This document shows, in pieces, positions 10,939-22,486 of a DNA stretch of 64,000 nucleotides. The stretch comes from Simmondsia chinensis (Eukaryota; Streptophyta; Magnoliopsida; Caryophyllales; Simmondsiaceae): assembly GCA_018398585.1 (NCBI GenBank), contig JAGTTD010000001.1:7442501-7506500 (forward strand), given 5' to 3'. Position 1 is the first letter of the stretch, and each line of letters starts with the position of its first letter. The notes beneath the pieces were generated by a model, which worked only from the letters and a program-made list of their open reading frames with translations, was not told the DNA's origin and made no database searches. Position numbers and translations under genes: made by a program.

Positions 10939-11582
10939 ATGGGCTGTGAGACTAGGATAGCAAGCACACCTAAAAACGCGAAATCAATTATATTCTAGTG
11001 ATTTTTGAAAGGGTTTTTCAAAAAGGGAAATGTTAGTTAAAATCGAAGTGAGAAGTCGATTTATGGTGAAACATGAGGTACATAATCTGTCATCCCAAAA
11101 TTCATAAAGAAATTTTGGATGTATTAATCGCATTCATGCAAGTTTCTAAAGATGTTGCTGTTTGTATTCCGCCATACCTTTTTGTTATGGGGTATCAGGT
11201 CACGGTAGTTGAAAGTGAATTCATCCTCATGACAAAGAGCATTCCTATGGTGATGATCAAATTGCTCCCTCCATCACATTGAAAATTTTTGATTTTTTTG
11301 TTAAATTGATTTTCTACAAGTGATTTACATGTTGTGAAAATTTTGAAAACATCTGATTTATATTGCATTGAATATAACTAGGTGAATCGCTAATGTATAA
11401 GTTGTAAAGGAAAAGTGGAAGTATGCACAACATGATCAAATGGGAGACAACGAGATTTACCCAAACAACAAGATTGACATTTATTCAAAAACTTAACAAC
11501 AGTGATTAAATGTTGCTTACATAAAGCATCAAAAACATGTCCACCAAAATGTCCTAATCTCTATTGCCACAACTCGCCATTT
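10412..11582 (-). pseudogene. Copia-1 integrase remnant
   Basis: At 10477-10803 the minus-strand frame begins with a CHIVFNESCFPY block, the conserved 'HVVFDE..FPF' end of Copia integrase, followed by a Pro/Ser/Thr-rich linker typical of the region before RT. Near 11545-11580 the minus strand encodes a degraded LWxxRLGHFG motif, the GAG-pre-integrase signature, so the integrase should lie between these points. Frames are heavily broken. A 33-base poly-G run (10904-10936) lies inside. Confidence 0.7.
10904..10936. repeat. Poly-G run, 33 bases
   Basis: Thirty-three uninterrupted G bases inside the Copia-1 integrase remnant, preceded by a T-rich sequence. Confidence 0.95.
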
Positions 11583-11599
11583 TTTATTCATGCGACTAG

Positions 11600-12121
11600 C
11601 GTAAGAAGAGATGGATGGAAATGATCCAGCAGGACTTCACCCATCTAAACCTATGGGAGGAGATGCCCTTAGATAGAGCGGGGTGGAGGGCTAGCATAAG
11701 GGTAGCCGATATAGCGGCTTAGAGTGGTGCTTCTTTATGGTTGGCACTAGTGTTTCCTAGGTGTCATAACTTCCTCTTTTAGCACAGGTATCAGAGCTCA
11801 TATTTGTTTATAGGTGTACTTGGACACTTGTGTACTTGCGGGCTTGCAGTGATCTTCCTCAGTTTTGCTTGGTATCACTTAGCTTGTGTCTTATGTTTTG
11901 TTCGATTCTAATTCTATGTTGCTCTTATACTTTCAGGCTGTACGCTCCAATGACGATACATTCTTGAGGTTGTGGGTCCTCGGAAAACAACCTCTCTTAA
12001 GGGTAGTAACCTAAAGGGGGAAGGCTATGTACATCCACCCCCCCCCCCCCCCCCCCCAACCCCTACCTTTATGGGAGTCTTCGTGGCACTGGGATTGTTG
12101 TTGTTGTTGTTGTTATTGTAG
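11600..12121 (+). mobile_element. 5'-truncated RTE-type LINE end inserted in Copia-1
   Basis: In one plus-strand frame from about 11619 the peptide QDFTHLNLWEEMPLDRAGWR, followed by ASIRVAD, is readable. It matches the conserved C-terminus of plant RTE-clade LINE polyproteins (DL-x-LxL-x-E-x-x-LDR-x-x-WR). A 3' UTR follows, ending with the AACAACCTCTC, AAGGCTATGTACAT and (TTG)n sequence. The same tail occurs in the two SINEs of this window. Copia-1 coding resumes after about 12,130. The start is approximate and I could not define a target duplication. A 20-base poly-C run sits inside the tail. Confidence 0.65.
12038..12057. repeat. Poly-C run, 20 bases
   Basis: Lies in the LINE 3' tail, at the position where the SINE tails have a short C-rich 'TACCCCTC' stretch, so it looks like expansion of an existing C-rich motif. 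Confidence 0.95.
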
Positions 12122-12255
12122 TCCCAACATCATGTGGTGAGAAGCTATGAAGTGGGGCCACTGATGGGCATTAGTAGAAGCGGTATCGTCATAGCCTTGT
12201 CCTTGACACAAAAAATTAGAGTCAAATTCCTGTACTACTGATACAGTTCTTTAAT

Positions 12256-13900
12256 CTATAGTAAGTTGTGAGTGAGTTTAGAAACAAGCATGAAATTAGT
12301 TAAATGAAAGGGGTGGGCACGTGTGGGAATTATCGTAGACCCCAAATGCGAAACAGACAGTGAGTCGCTGTTTTCGACAAGTACACATTTATGAACAAAA
12401 TAAGGATGAAGGTTACATAAGATACCTGGGTTGCGGGTCATACAGTTGGAAGCACCAAAGTCTGGGTACCAATTGTAGATGTGCACTTCTCCATTAGTCA
12501 AGCCAACAAAAGCTTGAGAGGGATCAGAATAGGCATTGTTATTGAAATGGTGGGGACATGTGGCAGCCACATGGCCAAGTTTTGAGTAGATTTGACATGG
12601 TTGGGTCCTGGCCTAGCACATTTGCATTTCAGCTAAAAGTAGGCACACTAGTGGGTCTCAACGTACAAGGAAGAGCGTAGGGTATTCCACTTGGCTGCGA
12701 TTGACCTGGACTGACACCGGGGAGGGGGGGGGGGGGTGTTGTGGGGGACCGTGGTGGTTATTTCGACCACCCCGACCGCTCCCATGACGGTGACCTCAGC
12801 CTCATCCATGTCCGCCTCGACCTTGATGGTTCCCTTGAAATCCTTGTCCATTAGCAATTAAGGAAATGATTAGGTTCGGGGTTAGGGCAAGAAGCATTAT
12901 TGTGCTAGAGCAGCCTCTATTAATAGCAAAGCAGTTTTGTGTTGTCCATACATGTGTTGTTTTGAAGATTTTTGTATGAAAGTAGTAAAACAGCACAATC
13001 TTGTGGTAGACCGAAAAGAGTGAAATGAGTGAATTCTTTGTCAATATGGGGAAGTCAATGGAAGCAAAATCATCTGCTATTGATTTTCATTAAGAAAGAT
13101 AAACGTCTATTGTTTTTTCCATCTTTACGATGGTTGGGGAATTGGGTTCGTATGTCAAACTCTTTGGCCATAGAGCGATCCCAAAACTGCTTAGCCAGGG
13201 CATCTTAAATGGCTTTGGAAATAGCATGGCCAACAACATCATTTATTATTGAGTGGGAGAGAGTAGCAGAGATACAAGATCCAAGGCTTTGACTTATACA
13301 TAACCATGTGAAATGATTAGGGTTAGAATAGGTCGATCCATTTTGTGTTATTTGGACATCAGGGCATGGATAAATACCATCAATGTAACCACTAATTGAT
13401 GGGCTAGGAAAAGCATGGTAAACAGTTCTCGCATGCCGAGTAATCGATTGTATTTTCTAGTTTTATTGTGACAATATTAATAATATTTTACAAGGGGAAG
13501 TATGATTGGGAATGGATCGCGTAAATTATTGAAATTAGGGTTTGGGTGTTAAGGGAAGGGGGAAGTCGCACAACCATGAGAAGAGAAGCCTGCAGCCACG
13601 CCACCTATCGGAGTGGTGGCATTGGCGACCATACCGCCCAAAGGGGGCCAGCCGTCCAGGGGTGAGGAGAGAAATTGAATGGGGAGAGGGAAGTGGGTAA
13701 GAGCCGGGTTCATTATGGCCTCCCGAGTGCCAACGATTGAAGGAGTGGTGGCACTACTGTGGGGCCAACATGCGGGCCAGTCATTGGCAGGCTGGTAGTC
13801 ATCCAATGTCCAAGTGGGATATTGACATAAGGGTGGTTGGTCTTCACCTGTTATTAGGGGTGGAGTTCAAGGAGATTGTGAAACAACGTTTTTGTGGATC
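12256..13900 (-). pseudogene. Copia-1 gag and protease remnant
   Basis: At 12256-12570 the minus-strand frame holds a CPHHFNNNA block (end of a zinc knuckle), then WYPDFGASNCMT, a Copia protease core in which the usual D-T/S-G is D-F-G. Upstream, 12648-13044 encodes a Gly/Arg/His-rich stretch ending the gag. Pro/Gly-rich frames at 13549-13806 may belong to gag or to its leader. The true gag start cannot be fixed because of many breaks. Confidence 0.65.
12724..12736. repeat. Poly-G run, 13 bases
   Basis: Within the gag remnant of Copia-1. On the coding (minus) strand it would encode a short run of prolines. Confidence 0.95.
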
Positions 13901-14043
13901 GATTTTTGTTTGATGCCAATGCTCATAAAATGATTCAAACAAATTAAATGACATAGAATTAACAAAGAAATTAAGGCAATTAAAAAAATTAAATTAGCAA
14001 AAATAAAGGAGGGAAAAAAGAAATCAGAGAAGTTCTAATACCA

Positions 14044-14226
14044 TGTGAAATACCTAAATTATATTGAATGAATGATAAAAGGACTTACTAGAAAGCCCTT
14101 ATATAGGCAAAATAAGAGAGGCCAAAAAGCATAAATTACACTTGTAGAGAGGGGCATAAGAGTAATAAATTGCAAGATATGACAAGGTCTTATCCTAGAT
14201 CTATAACCTTCTAGGATCCTCTAATA
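14044..14226 (-). repeat. 5' LTR of minus-strand Copia-1
   Basis: Homologous to 4183-4366. The adjacent minus-strand bases TGGTATTAGAAC form the PBS. Confidence 0.8.
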
Positions 14227-14231
14227 TTTGT

Positions 14232-14689
14232 GATGGATAAACATCGCAAAATTTTGAATTCGCGATAGCTGTCAAACTGTCACTAGAGCTGGAAAATGTG
14301 GCACAAGGGATGATATGGCCCATATGACACACAACCGGACCAGGCCCTAACCTGAAAAATTCATAAATAAGTTGAAATTGAACCCAGAAGTGATCTGACC
14401 TAAATTTGACCAAATCCGTACATAACACAATCCATGCTAACCCATTTTTCAAAGTGAACTAGGCCAAGTAAATCTCACTCGAGTTTGACCCTACTTTTTA
14501 CCTAAATTAGACTCGTCCTTTAACCTGAACAAGAAATTCAATTTTCATGAAATCTAAATAATATGCTAATCGTGATCATTCAATTTTATATTTTTAGTAA
14601 TGATTTTCAAGGATGAATAAAATAATTATATATAATAATAGAAAATAAAAAAAATTATTGTTAGTAAATTTATACTCTCCAGTAGAGTG
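14232..14689. other. Spacer, no gene seen
   Basis: Mixed-composition sequence between Copia-1 and the next repeat. The minus-strand frame at 14201-14452 has no recognisable similarity and overlaps the LTR. Confidence 0.4.
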
Positions 14690-16110
14690 TTCAAGGTTCG
14701 GTTGACCGTACCGGAAAATATTTCGGTTCAATCAACCTTAACCAAAATACTTAAAAATTTCTAACCGATACCATAAACCAAAAGATAGGTAACTGACTTT
14801 TGGTAAATCGATAATTCGGTTCGGTTATATCGGTTAACCGTTAACCAGAAAATTAATATAACGCCTCTCATGTTATACGAAATATCTCCTTAGTAGCTTG
14901 TAAATATCCAAAAAAATACATTAAATGTGAGAATATCCAGCAAATTACGGGCTTATGATCTAATTCTAGAAAATGAAACGTGTAAAGGCTCATTTTAACC
15001 AACATGTGAGCAAACGAGTAGCAATAGATTATAACAAAGTAGTGTTTATTTAGGATTTGGGATATAATAGTGAGGCATGAATACTTTATGGTAGGAGATG
15101 AATTGGGGAGAAGAAGATAAAGTTAATCATGCATTATAGAATAATCACTTATATGTTAGAAAAGCATACTTAGGGCCTGTTTGGGATTAATGTGAAAAAA
15201 CTACTTTTTTCAGAAGCACTTCTTGTGAAAGCACATTCGTAAAAAGTGATGTTTCAAATAAGTGGTTTGTGTTTGGCCAACCAGTAAAAAAGCGCTAATG
15301 GTAGTACTATAAGTGTTTGGCTAACGTTAAAAAAGTGTTTTTTTTTCTATAAAATTACAAGAACTGACACTAACAGAAGTCTCTTATAGTTTAAAAATTA
15401 CCCATGAACCATTCTAAATATTTAATATATTTTTTAAATATTTAAAATTTTTTTCATTGTTTAAAATATTTTCTAAATATATAAATATTTCCTAAATATT
15501 TAACAAAATTTTTATTATTAATAAAATATTTCCTCAATCATTTTCAAATATTTAATTTTTAAAAATTTATAATATTTAAAATATTTTCTAAATATTATAA
15601 ATATATTATTAATTATTAAAATATTTTTTCATATTTAATATATATTTTAAAATATATAAATTCTTTTTCAAATATATTAGCAGATTTTAGGGTACCTGAA
15701 ATAAACTTTTACAATTGTTTAGTTTTTGCTTCTGCATCTAGTTAAAAAGAGAAGCACCAAATTTCTACTTTTGCTTTTAATAAAAAGCGCTTTTTCACAG
15801 TTGCCAAATACTCTCAAATCTCATAAAAGTGCTTTTGCTAGAAAAAGGTACTTTTTTTTCCCTAAAATAAGCAATCCCAAACAAGCCTATAATATCATCA
15901 ACATGTAAAATTATATATATGCAATATATAATTTCAATAAATCAGTTAACCGAAATGGACAAAATCACTAACCGTTACTTTTCTGAAATACCTCAAATTT
16001 CTTCAGTTCGGTAAACCGAACGGGAAATTCGGCATGGTTAACCGTGTTTTCGGGTTGGTATTTTTGAAATTCGGTTCAGTATTTCGATTATAGGTTTTTT
16101 GAACACCTGT
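14690..16110. mobile_element. MITE-like repeat with CGGTT/AACCG-rich ends
   Basis: The left end reads GTGTTCAAGGTTCGGTT and the complement of the right end reads GTGTTCAAAAAACC, with many 'AACCG' and 'CGGTT' motifs inward of both ends. This is a common plant repeat pattern with inverted ends. The total span is enlarged by a second MITE at 15171-15890. Exact termini and superfamily are uncertain. Confidence 0.45.
15171..15890. mobile_element. MITE nested in the 14690-16110 repeat
   Basis: Left end TAGGGCCTGTTTGGGATT; the complement of the right end is TAGGCTTGTTTGGGATT. Inward of both ends are AAGTGCTTTT/AAAAGCACTT motifs. The interior is A/T-rich and non-coding. 'GGGCCTGTTTGG' ends are typical of plant MITEs of the hAT or PIF type. 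I could not confirm the target duplication. Confidence 0.6.
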
Positions 16111-17003
16111 AATCTAGTGTTATTATCATAAATTTCAAATAATCATGAGATTATGAGACACATTCATATCAAACACTAATGTGTTCTTTATTCAAATAAT
16201 TTTGCTAAATGTTGTGCAACAAAGAGTCAAGACTGATGTATTTGAGTTACTAACGAATTATCTTCTATCCATTATCGAAATGCCATTCATGAGTTTATAG
16301 CGAATTGCTAACAAATTGTTAATGAGTTCATACTGAGTTCTTCACCTTTATTGAGATAAGCACGCCTTGTTGTACTTGATTGATTGACCTTACCAAATTC
16401 AAGTTTTGCCAATTTACTTATCGAGCCTTGAATTCAAACATAAATAAGCTTTTATATGACTCACATGCAAGCAGCTCATCGAACACTTAAGTCATTTATA
16501 AGCATATTTTTCTATAAATAAGCAAGGGCTATATTACACATGACAACCCTTCAATTGGTTCCATTGTCTAAAGTGAAATATTTTACCAATAAGACAATAT
16601 TTCAATCCCAATGCCGATAATTCCCACATTAAATCACTCTGGTTCCCTGGAAGAGGGTCAAGAGGTGGACCCCGCTCAACTTCCTATATTGGCACCAAGA
16701 AAAATAGAAGAAAAAGAAAAAGATGATGAACATTATTCAAATGAGTAAGTTAGTGAACAATATCTTGTGCACGGCGATGATTATAAGGAAGAAGATGACA
16801 ATGTTAGTGATGACAATAAGGAAGAAGCAACAATATCTGTAGCGATTATAATAATAACAATGAAGAATGCAATGATGATGACAACAATGTTGATGAATTT
16901 CAAAATATTATTTTTTGTATATTATGACTTAATTGTATTGTTATATTGTATTGATGCTGTAGTACTATGAATACATCACATGTTTTATTATCATTGTACT
17001 ATT
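16111..17003. other. AT-rich spacer with an acidic codon-like stretch
   Basis: No gene recognised. Around 16640-16860 the plus strand has an Asp/Glu-rich coding-like stretch (repeats of GAAGA and GATGA) that could be a remnant of a protein-coding repeat. No motif supports a family. Confidence 0.35.
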
Positions 17004-17008
17004 ATACT

Positions 17009-17406
17009 GTCACGAACCTAAGTTCGTGACCCGGGATAGGCTTGATTACAGGAAAAAAATGAAAGAGAAAAGGAAGAGAAAGAGAGAGAAAGCGAATTTG
17101 GAGAAAAGAAGAATTTAGAATTTAGAAGAGGAAAAGAGAGAGAGTTGAGACGTGAGAGAGGAAAGGAGGAAAGGGAAAATTTTATTCATCAATTTTCAAT
17201 GCTCAAAACAATACAATAGCTATAATATTTATAGGGCTTAAACATCAGGAAATTCTTTGGATAGTACCAGCCATTAAGGCTGATTTTTAGGCTAAAAATC
17301 CTAATTTGCCCTGATTTTTAGGCTGATTTTTTATTACATAAATTTAATTCAAATCTTTTCCTAATTTGTCCTAGGATCTAGTTGGGTCTGATTAGGGGCT
17401 GTGACA
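17009..17406 (-). repeat. 3' LTR of Gypsy-1
   Basis: Starts TGTCACGAACC and ends GGGGCTGTGACA; near-identical to 22086-22486. Confidence 0.93.
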
Positions 17407-17429
17407 ATGCCCTCCCCTCGAAACAATCC

Positions 17430-18140
17430 TTGTCCTCAAGGGTTGAAGCTCGGAAACTGTTTGCGAATGAAGGTCCAATCTTCCCAAGTGATTGCATCGT
17501 CTCCCATATTCTTCCACTGAGCCTACACCTGCTTGATCTTCTTCTTGTCACGCGTCACTGTCCTTCAGTTGAGCATGGCTAACGGATTGACCTCGGGTTC
17601 TTCATCCTTGTCGGTTTGAGGAAGGTTGGAAGTGATGTGTACCTTGTCCCCTATCTTTTTCTTGAGTCTGGAAATGTGGAACACCGGATGAACCTTTGAA
17701 CCTGCGGGTAACTCAAGCTTGTAAGCAACTTCTCCAATTCAGGCTTCAAGTCAGTAGGGTCCACAGTTGCGGGCGGCTAATTTCAAATGTCTTCGAACAG
17801 CTATGGAAGTTTGCCTATAAGGTTGTAGCTTGAGATAGACCCAATCTCCCTCTTCAAAAGTTCTTTCGCTCCTCTTTTGATTGGCTTGATGCTTGTAATG
17901 CTGCTGTGCTTCATTCAGGTTCTCCTTGAGCAAATTGACCAAGTTTTGTCTTTCATTAGTGAAGTCTTCAACATCCCCAAATGTGGAAATGCAAGGGAGA
18001 TCAATGGCAAGGATCCTCGGTTCGTAGCCATAGAGAGCAAAAAAGAGGGTATTCTTCAATGAAGAGTGGTAATGAGTGTTATACCAAAACTCGGATAAAG
18101 GAAGCCATTGGGACCACTGTTTCGGTTTATGGAGGGCCAT
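17430..18140 (-). pseudogene. Gypsy-1 integrase C-terminus and chromodomain
   Basis: The 17751-18140 frame encodes the end of the integrase core ('WSQWLPLSEFWYN', then an 'ALYGYEP' block) and the 'EGDWVYLKLQPYRQTS' block typical of Gypsy integrases. Further downstream (17580-17750) the '[15 protein letters not shown]' block is readable in a broken frame. At about 17465-17525 the W-K-N-M-G-D-D-A-I-T-W-E-D-W motif of a chromodomain appears. This places the element in the chromoviruses. Stops and one frameshift separate it from the upstream integrase half. Confidence 0.8.
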
Positions 18141-18220
18141 GGCTTGGAGGTAGCTCTCAAGACACTAATTCGCCCGCTTCGTTTGCCCGTCCGTTTGAGG
18201 ATGGTAAGCACTACTCATCT

Positions 18221-19850
18221 TCAACTCCACCCTGGATGGGCGCATAAGTTCTCGCCAAAAGATACTTTGAAAGGAGGCATCTCAGTCTGAAATAATGTCT
18301 TTGGAAGCCCATGAAGACGGTATACAAGATCCAGGAATAATTGGGCCACCTTGGCTGCGCTGTAAGGATGAGCCAAAGCTAGGAAGTGAGCATACTTGGT
18401 GAGTCGGTCACCAATTACTAAAATGACGTCCTTCCCTCCTGATTTCGGTAGACCCTCTATGAAATCCATGCTAATACTTTCCCATGCTTGGTTAGGCACG
18501 GGTAACAATTGTAGGTATCCCCTGTAGGCGACGGTCTCATGTTTGATGCGTTGGCAAGTGTCACATCTACTCACCCATTCACGAACACTCTCCTTGAGGT
18601 TGGGCCAATAAAACATGCGTTTGACCCTCATCAATGTGCCAAGGAGCTCCGAGTGACCTCCCATGGGAGAGTCATGAAGGGCTTGAAGAACCTTCTCTCT
18701 CATTCCTTCGTCTCCTCCAACATAAAGCCTTCCCTTGTATTTGAGAAGACCTCCTTCAAAGGAATAGGGCTTGTTGCTTGATGGATCAAGGATGAGCTGC
18801 TCTATCATCTTGGTGATGTAGTTGTCATTCTCATAGCTTCGATTGAGCTCATGGACCCAAAGAGGCACTGTAGAGGTCATATGAACGTACATGGCAGTGG
18901 CTTCTTCTTCAGCGCACCTAGATAGTGCGTCAGCGGCTCGGTTCTCAGCTCCCTTCCGGTACTGGATGCTATACCGAAGGCTCATAAATTTCGACATCCC
19001 CTTGAGCTGTAGTTGCATGGAAACTCGTTGCTCTAGCAAGTGATGGAGGCTTGCATGATCGGTCTTAATTATGAAATGATGGTCCATTAAGTACTGTCTC
19101 CATTTCTCTAATTCCATGAGTACTGCAAGAAGCTCCTCTTCATAGACCGAAAGCCCAAGGTGGTGTGGGCTAAGGGCCTTGCTGAGATAGGCAAGGGGCT
19201 TGCCTTCTTGGGATAGGACAGCACCAATTCCAGCTCCAGAAGCACCGGTTTCAAGGACAAAAGGTTTGGAGAAGTCAGGAAGTGCAAGGACTGGAGCGGT
19301 CATCATGGCCTCCTTTAGGGCCTCAAAAGCTTGCTCAGCTTCTTCATTCCAATGAAATCCCCCCTTTTTAAGGAGGTTAGTCAATGGCTTGCTCAGAGTC
19401 CCGTAACCACGGACAAACTTTCGATAGTACCGGGTGAGCCCCAAGAACCCACGAAGACTCTTGACACTTGTCAGCCTCGGCCACTTCCTCATAGCTTCTA
19501 TCTTGCCCTCATCGGTTGCAACCCCTTCTCTTGAAATCATGTGCCCCAAGTACTTGACCCGGTCTTGGCCGAAAGCACACTTGCTTCTCTTGGCATAAAG
19601 GCGGTGCTCACGCAGGGTCTCAAGCACCTTGACCAGGTGCTCCAGATGTCATGGTAGGTCCGCGCTGTAGACGATGATGTCGTCGAAGAATACTAACACA
19701 AACTTGCAAAGGAACGGACCAAAAACTTTGTTCATGAGAGCTTGAAAAGAGGTGGGAGCATTGGTGAGACCGAAAGGCATGACTCGGAACTCATAATGCC
19801 CTTGATGAGTGCGGAAAGCGGTCTTGTGTTGGTCTTCTTCACAAACTCGG
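18221..19850 (-). pseudogene. Gypsy-1 RT end, RNase H and integrase N-terminus
   Basis: The FFDD catalytic motif of RT is at about 19670-19690, upstream of the long 468-codon frame (18221-19627) and separated from it by an in-frame TGA. The long frame contains 'RGFLGLTRYYRKF' (end of RT), RNase H ('GIGAVLSQEGKPLAYLSKAL', but the first catalytic Asp is Gly in 'ETGASG'), the H-H-C-C zinc finger of integrase ('CDTCQRIKHE') and 'ISMDFIEGLPKS' (first integrase Asp). The second integrase Asp block is degraded ('FQTEMPP'), and the frame is lost near 18,230. Confidence 0.85.
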
Positions 19851-19852
19851 AT

Positions 19853-20820
19853 CTAGTGATAACCGGCTCGAAGATCAATTTTAGACAAGATCAAGGCCCC
19901 ATTGAGTTCATCAAGAAGATCATGTATCACCGGAATTGGAAACTTATCTTTCACGGTCATGTTGTTCAACTGTCGGTAGTCTACACAAAAGCGATACGTT
20001 CCGTCCTTCTTTCGAAATAGGAGCACCGGTGAGGCGAACGGGCTTCGGCTCGACTGGATGATCGATGCCTCCAACATCTCCTTGACTTGCTGTTCGATCT
20101 CATTCTTTTGATTGTGAGGGTACTGGTATGGCCGAATATTCATTGGCTTGGCATTTGGCACGGTCGGTATTCGGTGGTCATGCGAACGGGGTGGAGGTAG
20201 GGACTTTGGTGTGTCGAAGACGTCCTGATATCTGTTCAGGATGCCTTCAATCTCTGGTTGGACGAAAAAGTTTTGATCCTCCACTGTGGTAGCCATGAAA
20301 AATGGCCCATAACGTGCCTGGCCTTCTTAAAGAACTTGGTTAGGCCTTTTCCCGTAATGGAATGCAGCGAAGCCTTCTCGGATGTGCCTTGCAAATGAAC
20401 TGCCTTCCCGCCCTTGTAGCATGCGAACTTAAGGCTGGTAAAGTCAAATGTCACGGGCCCATAGCGTTGGAGCCAATCAACACTAAGGACCATGTCACTA
20501 CCTCGGAGTTCAAGCACTCTAAGATCATCAATGAATGTAGTACCTTGGACCTTCCACTTCAGCCCTGGACATTTTTTGTAGCTGATGAGGCTTTCTCCAT
20601 TAGCCACGGTCACGGTCATGACAACAGTAGGCACGATTTCTAATCGAAGTTCTTGAACCACTCGAGCATCCAGAAAGCTATTGGTGGACCCACTATCCAC
20701 CAGAATGTTGACCTCCCGTTTCTTGATCTCGCCCTTCAACCTCAAGGTGTTATGCATGATTCGGCCCGAGAGTGCATTAAGGGAAATCTCCATGGCCCCA
20801 TTTTCTTCTTGTTCGGTTTC
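19853..20820 (-). pseudogene. Gypsy-1 protease and RT N-terminus
   Basis: The 20236-20793 frame carries VNILVDSGSTNSFLD, the aspartic protease active site (DSG). The 19853-20296 frame carries the RT start '[20 protein letters not shown]' and '[11 protein letters not shown]', with the first catalytic Asp in 'KIDLRAGYH'. The two frames overlap because of a frameshift near 20,290. Another frameshift near 20,800-20,850 separates this region from gag. Confidence 0.85.
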
Positions 20821-22016
20821 TTCTTCTTCAATCGCAGCCCCTCTTCTTGTTCTTCATTTTCGATCTCTTCGCCCTCCATGCTTTTTAATTGCTTTGTCTT
20901 ACAAATGTGCCCGGGAAAGTACTTCTCATGGCACTTGTAGCATTGGCCGGGCTCCCGTTTAGACGCGCTTGACCCGGCATTGGAGCTAGCACTGGATCGG
21001 TTGGCACCGGGCTTGGATACGGACCCTTGGGATTGTCCCGAGCCTGAGAACGAGACCGTAGGTGCCGTCCGGTTGCTTGTCGCTGGTTTGGTGCTAAAGC
21101 TGGGCAGAATGGTTGGCTTGGTGGCTGACTTGATTTCGGCTATAGCAACATCTTGGAGTTTGGCTTGTTCAAAAGCCATACTCAAATCGGTCGGGCGGCT
21201 TGCTTTGACGGATTCTCGGACTGCGGGTTTGAGTCCACTAATGAAACTTGAGATGAAGTACGCCTCACTCAAGGTTGGGTGATGGATTAACATCCAACTC
21301 TTCAATTCTTCAAACTTCACTACGTACTCCTCCACCGGTCCATTTTGTGTCATTTTGCTGAACTCCTTGACAACGTCTTGAAGTGAACAATCCCCAAAAA
21401 GTTTGCAAAATTCATTCACGAAGAACTGCCAAGTCATATGAGGATTTTTGAGTTCAAGAGCATGATACCATGAATCCCCCTTCTCATGAAGATAGCTCGA
21501 TTCATACTCCACCCATTCATTTTCTGGAACTTGATACCAACGGAAGCACTTGAGACACTTTCGAATCCGCGGATTCGTACCTTCGAACTTCAGAATCTCC
21601 AGTCATGGCGTGTGGTTGGGCCATGAGCGGTTGCTTCCAATGCTCCTACTATTCTCCCCATCTTCCATGACCCGGGATGGACCACAGTTGCCCTTCAGGT
21701 CTGAGTGGCGTGCGGTTGGAGGTGGCAAGACACCCTCTCCTGGTCGGCCATAATTTTCGGATCCTCCTTGCATGGTAAACACGGGTGCAATAGCGGGTAG
21801 TGCCACGGGCTCAGTTTCGGGCCTTTTCTCTTGGGCTTTCACCAAACGGCTAACAGCCTTCGTTAGGGTCCTAATCTCCAGCCCCATAGTTTCCATGGTG
21901 GCTTTCAACTCTATGCTATTGCTGTTTTGTTGCTCAACGAGGTTCTCCAAACGGTCCAATCGTCCCTCCACGGCAGGAACCCATTCGCTGGACTCGGTAT
22001 TCTCGGATGAAGACAT
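20742..22016 (-). pseudogene. Gypsy-1 gag
   Basis: A start ATG at 22014-22016 (minus), shortly after the PBS, opens 'MSSSENTESSEWVPAVEGRL', followed by a coiled-coil-like segment ('RLENLVEQQ'). After a break near 21,600 the gag core continues at 20742-21512 ('WYHALELKNPHMTWQFFVNEF', '...SFISGLKPAVRESV') and ends with the CCHC-type knuckle CYKCHEKYFPGHIC, where the third position is H. The longer open frame reaching 22091 runs back through the PBS and is not used. Confidence 0.8.
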
Positions 22017-22067
22017 GGTTTCGGCGGCACGAGTTCTCCTTGTGATGGCCAGTTTAACGATCGTAAC

Positions 22068-22084
22068 GTAGCTCTGATACCACT
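22068..22084 (-). promoter_or_regulatory. Primer-binding site of Gypsy-1
   Basis: On the minus strand TGGTATCAGAGCTACG is complementary to the 3' end of initiator-Met tRNA and lies just inside the 5' LTR. Confidence 0.9.
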
Positions 22085-22085
22085 T

Positions 22086-22486
22086 TGTCACGAACCTAAG
22101 TTCATGACCCGGGATAGACTTGACTATAGGAAAAAAAAAGAAAGAGAAAAGGAAGAGAAAGAGAGAGAGAGAGAATTTGGAGAAAGGAAAGAATTCAGAA
22201 TTTAGAAGAGGAAAAGAGAGAGAGTTGAGACGTGAGAGAGGAAAGGAGGAAAGGGAAAATTTTATTCATCAATTTTCAATGCTCAAAACAATACAATAGC
22301 TGTAATATTTATAGGGCTTAAACATCAGGAAATTCTTTGGGTAGTACCAGCCATTAAGACTGATTTTTAGGCTAAAAATCCTAATTTGTCCTGATTTTTA
22401 GGCTGATTTTTTATTACATAAATTTAATTCAAATCTTTTCCTAATTTGTCCTAGGATCTAGTTGGGCCTGATTAGGGGCTGTGACA
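22086..22486 (-). repeat. 5' LTR of Gypsy-1
   Basis: Near-identical to 17009-17406, followed on the plus strand by the TATAC target duplication. Confidence 0.93.

Larger units (their letters stand above)
4183..14226 (-). mobile_element. Copia LTR retrotransposon (minus), old, with nested insertions
   Basis: Two short LTRs (4183-4366 and 14044-14226) start TGTGAAATAC and enclose minus-strand Copia coding remnants. Next to the high-coordinate LTR, on the minus strand, is TGGTATTAGAAC, a diverged PBS for initiator-Met tRNA, so 14044-14226 is the 5' LTR. Outer flanks are GTTGT and TTTGT, a probable 5-bp target duplication with one change. The body is interrupted by a complete LTR element (6047-10408) and a LINE fragment (about 11600-12121). 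Gene order on the minus strand is gag, GAG-pre-integrase, integrase, RT, RNase H, the Copia order. Many stops make it non-autonomous. Confidence 0.85.
17009..22486 (-). mobile_element. Gypsy chromovirus LTR retrotransposon (minus)
   Basis: LTRs of 398 bp (17009-17406) and 401 bp (22086-22486) differ at about a dozen sites, so the insertion is fairly young. Identical 5-bp target duplications TATAC flank it (17004-17008, 22487-22491). On the minus strand the PBS TGGTATCAGAGCTACG follows the 5' LTR (22086-22486), and a purine-rich PPT (GAGGGGAGGGCA) precedes the 3' LTR. Coding order is gag, protease, RT, RNase H, integrase, chromodomain, the chromovirus order. Several frameshifts and stops inactivate pol. 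Confidence 0.93.

Noticed and set aside
17877..18290. Plus-strand frames in the Gypsy-1 integrase
   Set aside because: Shadows of the minus-strand pol; no similarity.
22016..22091. Longer gag start at 22091 for Gypsy-1
   Set aside because: It would start inside the LTR/PBS region; the ATG at 22016 lies after the PBS and fits gag.
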